Of a stretch of DNA of 23,213 nt, positions 19,254-23,213 are shown piece after piece. The translations under genes were made by a program, and so were the position numbers. The notes below the pieces were generated by a model. It was not told where the DNA came from, made no database searches, and saw only the letters and a program-made list of their open reading frames with translations. The stretch comes from a virus: the IMG/VR virus record IMGVR_UViG_3300042691_015007, positions 1 through 23,213 of that record, one strand, 5' to 3'. The first letter of the stretch is position 1. Each line of letters begins with the position of its first letter.

Positions 19254-21743
19254 ATGGCAGCATCAGATATGGTCCCCGGCATTGGTGGAGCCCCTTTGGG
19301 CATGCCCCCTCTAAGCATCGACGACATCCAGCAAGACGACACCCCCGCAATCGAGATCATGATCGACAACCCGGATGATGTCGAAATCGGCCTCGACGGC
19401 ATGACCATCGACCTCATGCCCGATGAGGAGACCGCCGAAGATTTTGGTGCCAACCTCGCCGAGTTCATGGACGAGGGAGAGCTGGGCAAGCTGGCCGGAG
19501 ACCTGATCGCTGAGTACGAGAGCGACGTCTCCTCCCGCAAAGAATGGGCAGACATGTATGTGCGAGGACTTGAGGTCCTCGGCATGAAGTATGAAGAACG
19601 CACTGAACCTTGGGAGGGTGCCTGCGGGGTCTACTCCACAGTCCTAACAGAGGCTGCCATCCGGTTCCAGTCCGAGACCATCATCGAGACCTTCCCCGCT
19701 CAAGGCCCCGTCAAGACGCAGATCATTGGCGCAATCGACAAACTCAAAGAAGACGCAGCCGAGCGTGTCCGGGAGGACATGAACTACAAGCTGACCGAGC
19801 AAATGCCCGAGTACCGCCCTGAGCATGAGCGCATGCTCTACAACTTGGGTTTGGCCGGTTCGGCCTTCAAGAAAATCTACTTCGACCCCAGCATGGGCAG
19901 GCAGGTCGCCATCTTCATCCCCGCAGAAGACCTGATCATTCCTTACGGCGCATCCAACGCCCGCACCGCAGAGCGTGTAACCCATGTGATGCGCAAGACA
20001 AAGAATGAGATCAAGAAGCTTCAAGTCGCAGGCTTCTACCGCGATGTTGATCTGGGTGAGCCCCAGATGTTCAACACAGACATTGAGAAGAAAAAAGCCG
20101 AAGAGCAGGGCTACGATTTAAACGAGGACAACCGTTACCAGCTTCTGGAGATGTGCGTTGACTACGATATGCCCGGGTACGAGGATGAGGATGAGATTGC
20201 CCTTCCCTACGTTGTGACCATCGACCGTGCCACCACAAAGGTTCTGTCGATCCGCCGCAACTGGAACGAAGAAGACAAGCTCAAGCTGCGCCGTCAGCAC
20301 TTCGTTCAGTACACCTACATCCCCGGTTTTGGTGTTTATGGTCTGGGCCTAATCCACGTCATCGGTGGCTATGCCCGTGCCGGTACTTCCATCATCCGCC
20401 AACTGGTGGACGCAGGTACTCTGGCTAACCTGCCCGGTGGTGTGAAGACCCGTGGTCTCAGGATCAAGGGAGATGACACCCCAATTGCTCCCGGTGAGTG
20501 GCGCGACGTGGACGTTCCGTCCGGGACCATGCGTGACAACATCATGCCCCTGCCCTACAAAGAGCCCTCACAGGTTCTGGCTGGGTTGCTTGAGCGCATC
20601 ACAGAGGAAGCTCGCCGTCTGGGATCAGTCGCAGACATGAAGATCAGCGACATGGGTGCCAATGCACCCGTGGGTACGACTCTGGCTCTTCTGGAGCGCC
20701 AGCTCAAGACCATGAGCGCGGTTCAGGCTCGGGTCCACAACTCGATGAAGGAGGAGTTCAAGCTCCTCAAAGAGATCATCCGAGACAACACCCCCGCAGA
20801 GTATGACTACATGCCCATGGGTGGTAAGCCTGCCGCCAAGCGGGAGGACTACGACATCGTTGAGGTGATCCCAGTCTCTGATCCAAACAGCGCCACGATG
20901 GCCCAGCGGATCATGCAGTACCAAGCCGTCATTCAGTTGTCGGCTCAAGCCCCTCAGATTTACGACCTGCCGCAGTTGCACCGTCAGATGATTGAGGTGC
21001 TGGGTATCAAGAACGCAGACAAGCTTGTGCCCATCGAAGATGACATGACACCTCGTGACCCAGTGTCGGAGAACATGGCCTTCTTGACGGGAAAGCCCAC
21101 AAAGGCTTTTGTCTACCAAGACCACGATGCCCACATTGCCGTCCATACATCTATGTTGCAAGACCCCTTGCTGATGGCGCAGATTGGTCAGAGCCCTCAA
21201 GCTCAGAAGATGCAGGCCGAGATCATGGCCCACGTATCCGAGCACTTGGCTTTTGCTTACCGCAAGAAGATCGAGGAGCAGTTGGGTGTTCCTCTTCCGG
21301 CTCCCAACACCGAGATGCCGGAAGAGGCAGAGGTCATGCTGGCAAAGATGGTTGCCATGGCCTCTCAGCAGGTGCTGGCTCAGAGCAAGGGTCAGGCTGC
21401 TCAACAGCAGGCCCAACAACAAGCTCAGGACCCCGTCATCCAAATGCAGATGCAGGAGCTCAAGATCAAAGAGCAAGAGGCTCAGATCAAGGGCATGAAG
21501 GTGCGCGGAGACCTCCAACTCAAATCAGAAGAGCTTGGCCTCAAGGCCCGGGAAGCTGCGCAAAAGGTCGGCGAAGACCCAGAACTTGCCTACCAGCGAT
21601 TGCAGACTGAAATCTCTCAGATGCAGGAAGTCCACGCCATGGAGATGGCTGCCAAACAACAGCAGATGATGCTTCAGCAGCAAGAAGCTCAGCAAAAAAT
21701 GGCTCAACAAGCAACGCCCCCAATGGGCGGTAAGGGGCAGTAA
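19254..21743 (+). CDS. P22-type portal protein
   Basis: 829 residues. After an acidic N-terminus the core (about 90-560) has segments typical of large podovirus-like portals: ADMYVRGLEVLGMKYEERTE, PWEGACGVYSTVLTEA, LYNLGLAGSAFKKIYFDP, RHPF-free helical domains, and PVGTTLALLERQLKTMSAVQ near residue 465. The last 150 residues are Gln/Met-rich and coiled-coil (for example QMQMQELKIKEQEAQIKG). The portal forms the dodecameric gate for DNA packaging. The length and sequence fit P22-like rather than HK97-like portals. It ends in a TAATG overlap with the next gene. Confidence 0.85.
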   Translation: MAASDMVPGIGGAPLGMPPLSIDDIQQDDTPAIEIMIDNPDDVEIGLDGMTIDLMPDEETAEDFGANLAEFMDEGELGKLAGDLIAEYESDVSSRKEWADMYVRGLEVLGMKYEERTEPWEGACGVYSTVLTEAAIRFQSETIIETFPAQGPVKTQIIGAIDKLKEDAAERVREDMNYKLTEQMPEYRPEHERMLYNLGLAGSAFKKIYFDPSMGRQVAIFIPAEDLIIPYGASNARTAERVTHVMRKTKNEIKKLQVAGFYRDVDLGEPQMFNTDIEKKKAEEQGYDLNEDNRYQLLEMCVDYDMPGYEDEDEIALPYVVTIDRATTKVLSIRRNWNEEDKLKLRRQHFVQYTYIPGFGVYGLGLIHVIGGYARAGTSIIRQLVDAGTLANLPGGVKTRGLRIKGDDTPIAPGEWRDVDVPSGTMRDNIMPLPYKEPSQVLAGLLERITEEARRLGSVADMKISDMGANAPVGTTLALLERQLKTMSAVQARVHNSMKEEFKLLKEIIRDNTPAEYDYMPMGGKPAAKREDYDIVEVIPVSDPNSATMAQRIMQYQAVIQLSAQAPQIYDLPQLHRQMIEVLGIKNADKLVPIEDDMTPRDPVSENMAFLTGKPTKAFVYQDHDAHIAVHTSMLQDPLLMAQIGQSPQAQKMQAEIMAHVSEHLAFAYRKKIEEQLGVPLPAPNTEMPEEAEVMLAKMVAMASQQVLAQSKGQAAQQQAQQQAQDPVIQMQMQELKIKEQEAQIKGMKVRGDLQLKSEELGLKAREAAQKVGEDPELAYQRLQTEISQMQEVHAMEMAAKQQQMMLQQQEAQQKMAQQATPPMGGKGQ

Positions 21744-21937
21744 TGGACCACCAAATACTTGAGCACATCAGCAAAAAGCTGAGAGAGCGTGAGGTGGAGA
21801 TTGCAAGAGTTGTGGGTGACGGAGGGTGCAAGTCCTTCGATCACTACAAAGAACTGTGTGGTTTTATTCGGGGTCTTCAGACCGCGCAGTTTGAAATTGA
21901 AGACCTCGTCCGAAAAATAAAGGTAAACGATGACTGA
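21743..21937 (+). CDS. hypothetical 64-aa protein between portal and GroES-like gene
   Basis: 64 residues (MDHQILEHISKKLREREVEI then ARVVGDGGCKSFDHYKELCG and FIRGLQTAQFEIEDLVRKI), all-helical. Short genes of the '..F..Y....G...GL..A...I.DL' type often lie just after the portal in phages and are of unknown function. The start shares the last base of the portal stop, and the end overlaps the next gene by 8 bases. Confidence 0.65.
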   Translation: MDHQILEHISKKLREREVEIARVVGDGGCKSFDHYKELCGFIRGLQTAQFEIEDLVRKIKVNDD

Positions 21938-22328
21938 CTTTAACGTGCAGGCCGTGGACCTGTCTGGCATTCTCAACCAGCCGGTTGCAGACAAAGCCAA
22001 ACAGATTCCCGATCCAGCGACTTATCACCTCCTGTGCATGCTTCCAGAGGCGAAAGAAGAATACGAGGGTGGATTGCTCAAATCCAGTCAGACGATGCAG
22101 TTTGAAGAACTGCTGTCGCCCGTACTCTTCGTTGCCAAGATTGGACCGGATGCATTTAAAGACGAGAAACGCTTCCCAAGCGGGCCAAGTTGCAAGGTTG
22201 GTGACTTTGTTCTGGTACGACCCAACAGTGGCACCCGGATGAAAATCCACGGCACTGAGTGGCGACTCATCAACGATGACTCAGTTGAGGCCGTGGTGGA
22301 AGACCCACGCGGCATTCAACGCCCATAA
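21930..22328 (+). CDS. GroES-like (co-chaperonin fold) phage protein
   Basis: 132 residues. The C-terminal part reads CKVGDFVLVRPNSGTRMKIH then GTEWRLINDDSVEAVVEDP, which corresponds to the GroES pattern 'VGD.V.......G......G.EY.......I.AV'. The N-terminal half (GILNQPVADKAKQIPDP...YHLLCMLPE) contains 'YHLLCMLPEAKEEYEGG', comparable to 'R.LV.....E.....GGI' of GroES. Phage co-chaperonins such as T4 gp31 help host GroEL fold the capsid protein, and this gene sits just ahead of the probable scaffold and capsid genes. The call is pattern-based. Confidence 0.6.
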   Translation: MTDFNVQAVDLSGILNQPVADKAKQIPDPATYHLLCMLPEAKEEYEGGLLKSSQTMQFEELLSPVLFVAKIGPDAFKDEKRFPSGPSCKVGDFVLVRPNSGTRMKIHGTEWRLINDDSVEAVVEDPRGIQRP

Positions 22329-22337
22329 GGAGCAATC

Positions 22338-23213
22338 ATGGCAGAGTTTGAAAAAACCGAGTTTGAGTTTCCGGACGAGGCGGAAAGCAAGAACCCTCGC
22401 GAAGGCGGCAAGGTTGTAGAGACTGAAGACACGGACATCGAGATTGTTGACGACACTCCCGAAGAGGATCGTGGCCGCAAACCTCAAGACCCTCCCAAAG
22501 AGGTAACCGACGAGGAGCTGGAGAAGTACACCGACCAGCGCCTTAAAACTCGTTTGGCCCACTTGGGCAGGGGTTATCACGACGAGCGCAGAGCCAAAGA
22601 AGCCGCACTCCGAGAGAAGGAAGAAGCCATTAAGGTGGCCCAGCAGATTGTCGAAGAGAACAAAAAACTCAAAGGCAGCCTGCATCAAGGCCAAAGCGCT
22701 CTTCTCGAGCAAGCGAAGAAGGTTGTTGCCAATGAAATGGAACAAGCCAAACGCAAGTTCAAAGAGGCATACGAAAGCGGCGACGCAGACGCACTGACGG
22801 CAGCTCAAGAAGAGATGACGATGGTGAAGATGAAGGCCGAGCGTGTAAACAATTTTCGGCCTGCCCCTTTACAGGAAGAAAAAACTGAGTTACAACTGCC
22901 CAAATCGCAGCCAGCTCCTCAATTGGACGAAAAAACACGTACTTGGACAGAGAAAAATACGTGGTTTGGACCCAATAAAAAAATGACGGCCTATGCTCTA
23001 GGTCTTCATGATGAGCTGGTAGCAAAAGGCTACACCTCAGGAAGCGACGATTACTACAAAGAAATCGACGCAGAAATGAGGAACAGATTTTCAGATGTAT
23101 TCGAGTCTGATAAGCCGGAGGATGCTCCTTCTTCTCCGAAAAGATCGAATGTTGTCGCACCGGCAACGCGTAGTACTGCTCCCCGAAAGGTCGTACTTAC
23201 CAAATCGCAGGTC
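22338..23213 (+). CDS. probable capsid scaffold/head-assembly protein, 3' truncated
   Basis: The frame is open to the end of the window (292 codons seen). The start MAEFEKTEFEFPDEAE has AAGGAG upstream. Residues 1-75 are very acidic. Residues 85-175 are a long charged helix likely to form a coiled coil (RRAKEAALREKEEAIKVAQQ, NEMEQAKRKFKEAYESGDAD). The segment after 195 is less charged (RTWTEKNTWFGPNKKMTAYA and YALGLHDELVAKG). Acidic helical proteins directly downstream of the portal usually are scaffolds, which fits its place. The true C-terminus, where scaffolds contact the capsid, is not visible. GTGTAAAC lies at 22843-22850. Confidence 0.65.
   Translation, partial: MAEFEKTEFEFPDEAESKNPREGGKVVETEDTDIEIVDDTPEEDRGRKPQDPPKEVTDEELEKYTDQRLKTRLAHLGRGYHDERRAKEAALREKEEAIKVAQQIVEENKKLKGSLHQGQSALLEQAKKVVANEMEQAKRKFKEAYESGDADALTAAQEEMTMVKMKAERVNNFRPAPLQEEKTELQLPKSQPAPQLDEKTRTWTEKNTWFGPNKKMTAYALGLHDELVAKGYTSGSDDYYKEIDAEMRNRFSDVFESDKPEDAPSSPKRSNVVAPATRSTAPRKVVLTKSQV

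Larger units (their letters stand above)
819..22850. repeat. highly iterated palindrome GTTTAAAC and variant GTGTAAAC
   Basis: Exact GTTTAAAC begins at 4987, 6554, 6918, 8350, 9206, 11351, 11861, 13608, 14418, 15030, 15362, 16606 and 17503. The variant GTGTAAAC (or GTTTACAC) begins at 819, 2960, 3845, 6865, 10184, 16133, 17312, 17570, 19009 and 22843. Many extend to CGTKTAAACG; the most complete are TGCGTTTAAACGCA (13605-13618) and GTGCGTGTAAACGCAC (10180-10195). Sites lie in genes on both strands and in control DNA. At about 54% GC I would expect well under one GTTTAAAC in this length (hand estimate). Confidence 0.85.

Noticed and set aside
20625-21518. 297-aa minus-strand frame within the portal gene
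   Set aside because: Leu/His-rich translation that mirrors the Gln-rich portal C-terminus; no ribosome site or context.

Overview
The window is a stretch of a tailed double-stranded DNA phage genome (Caudoviricetes). It holds a complete DNA-packaging and portal start (small and large terminase subunits, P22-type portal) and a recombination/replication set: Sak-type annealing protein, SSB-like protein, Cas4/RecB-like exonuclease, RusA resolvase and primase-helicase. Around these are dozens of short, tightly overlapping genes of unknown function. No integrase, rRNA, recognisable tRNA, insertion sequence or CRISPR array was found. Small-protein modules of the type 'ADEREACAKV...AIRAR' and 'AQRTWVGL' suggest, by inference only, a betaproteobacterial (Burkholderiales-like, perhaps freshwater) host. 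The DNA continues past both ends of the window.

Layout. (1) Positions 1-6370, minus strand: a compact operon read right to left from a good sigma70-like promoter at 6406-6434. It starts with exonuclease, annealing protein, SSB-like protein and DNA-binding proteins, then runs into about 13 small accessory genes, two of them (779-865, 3067-3150) very short. (2) Positions 6390-10074, plus strand: rusA, then a 608-bp non-coding stretch holding a promoter and a compact self-terminating RNA (about 7043-7161), then small genes including an exported Cys-rich peptide, an HNH protein and the primase-helicase. A bidirectional terminator follows at 10081-10112. (3) Positions 10111-15907, minus strand: one long operon led by a structured, roughly 200-nt 5' leader. 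It carries three tiny genes separated by repeated covarying hairpins, an SprT-like metalloprotease, a MoxR/CobS-like AAA+ ATPase, a VWA protein with an HExxH motif (CobT-like), and a tail of small genes including a 41-aa membrane protein. (4) Positions 15908-16646: a 739-bp control region with divergent promoters and a cluster of DnaA-box-like sequences, one inverted pair of which fills the spacer of the rightward promoter. (5) Positions 16647-23213, plus strand: terS, a LexA-type winged-helix protein, terL, portal, a small gene, a GroES-like protein and the start of a probable scaffold/head-assembly gene that runs off the window.

The most unusual signal is a highly iterated palindrome. GTTTAAAC occurs 13 times, and its one-base variant GTGTAAAC (either strand) 10 more times, in coding and non-coding DNA. 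Both TTA leucine codons of the primase-helicase gene lie in this motif or its one-base variant, so selection appears to act on the DNA word rather than the protein. A second palindrome, GAACGTTCG, occurs four times, three of them at promoters, one of which is the promoter of the LexA-type protein. The MoxR-VWA-SprT operon, the covarying hairpins, the small RNA and the DnaA-box promoter are the other strong candidates for undescribed biology.
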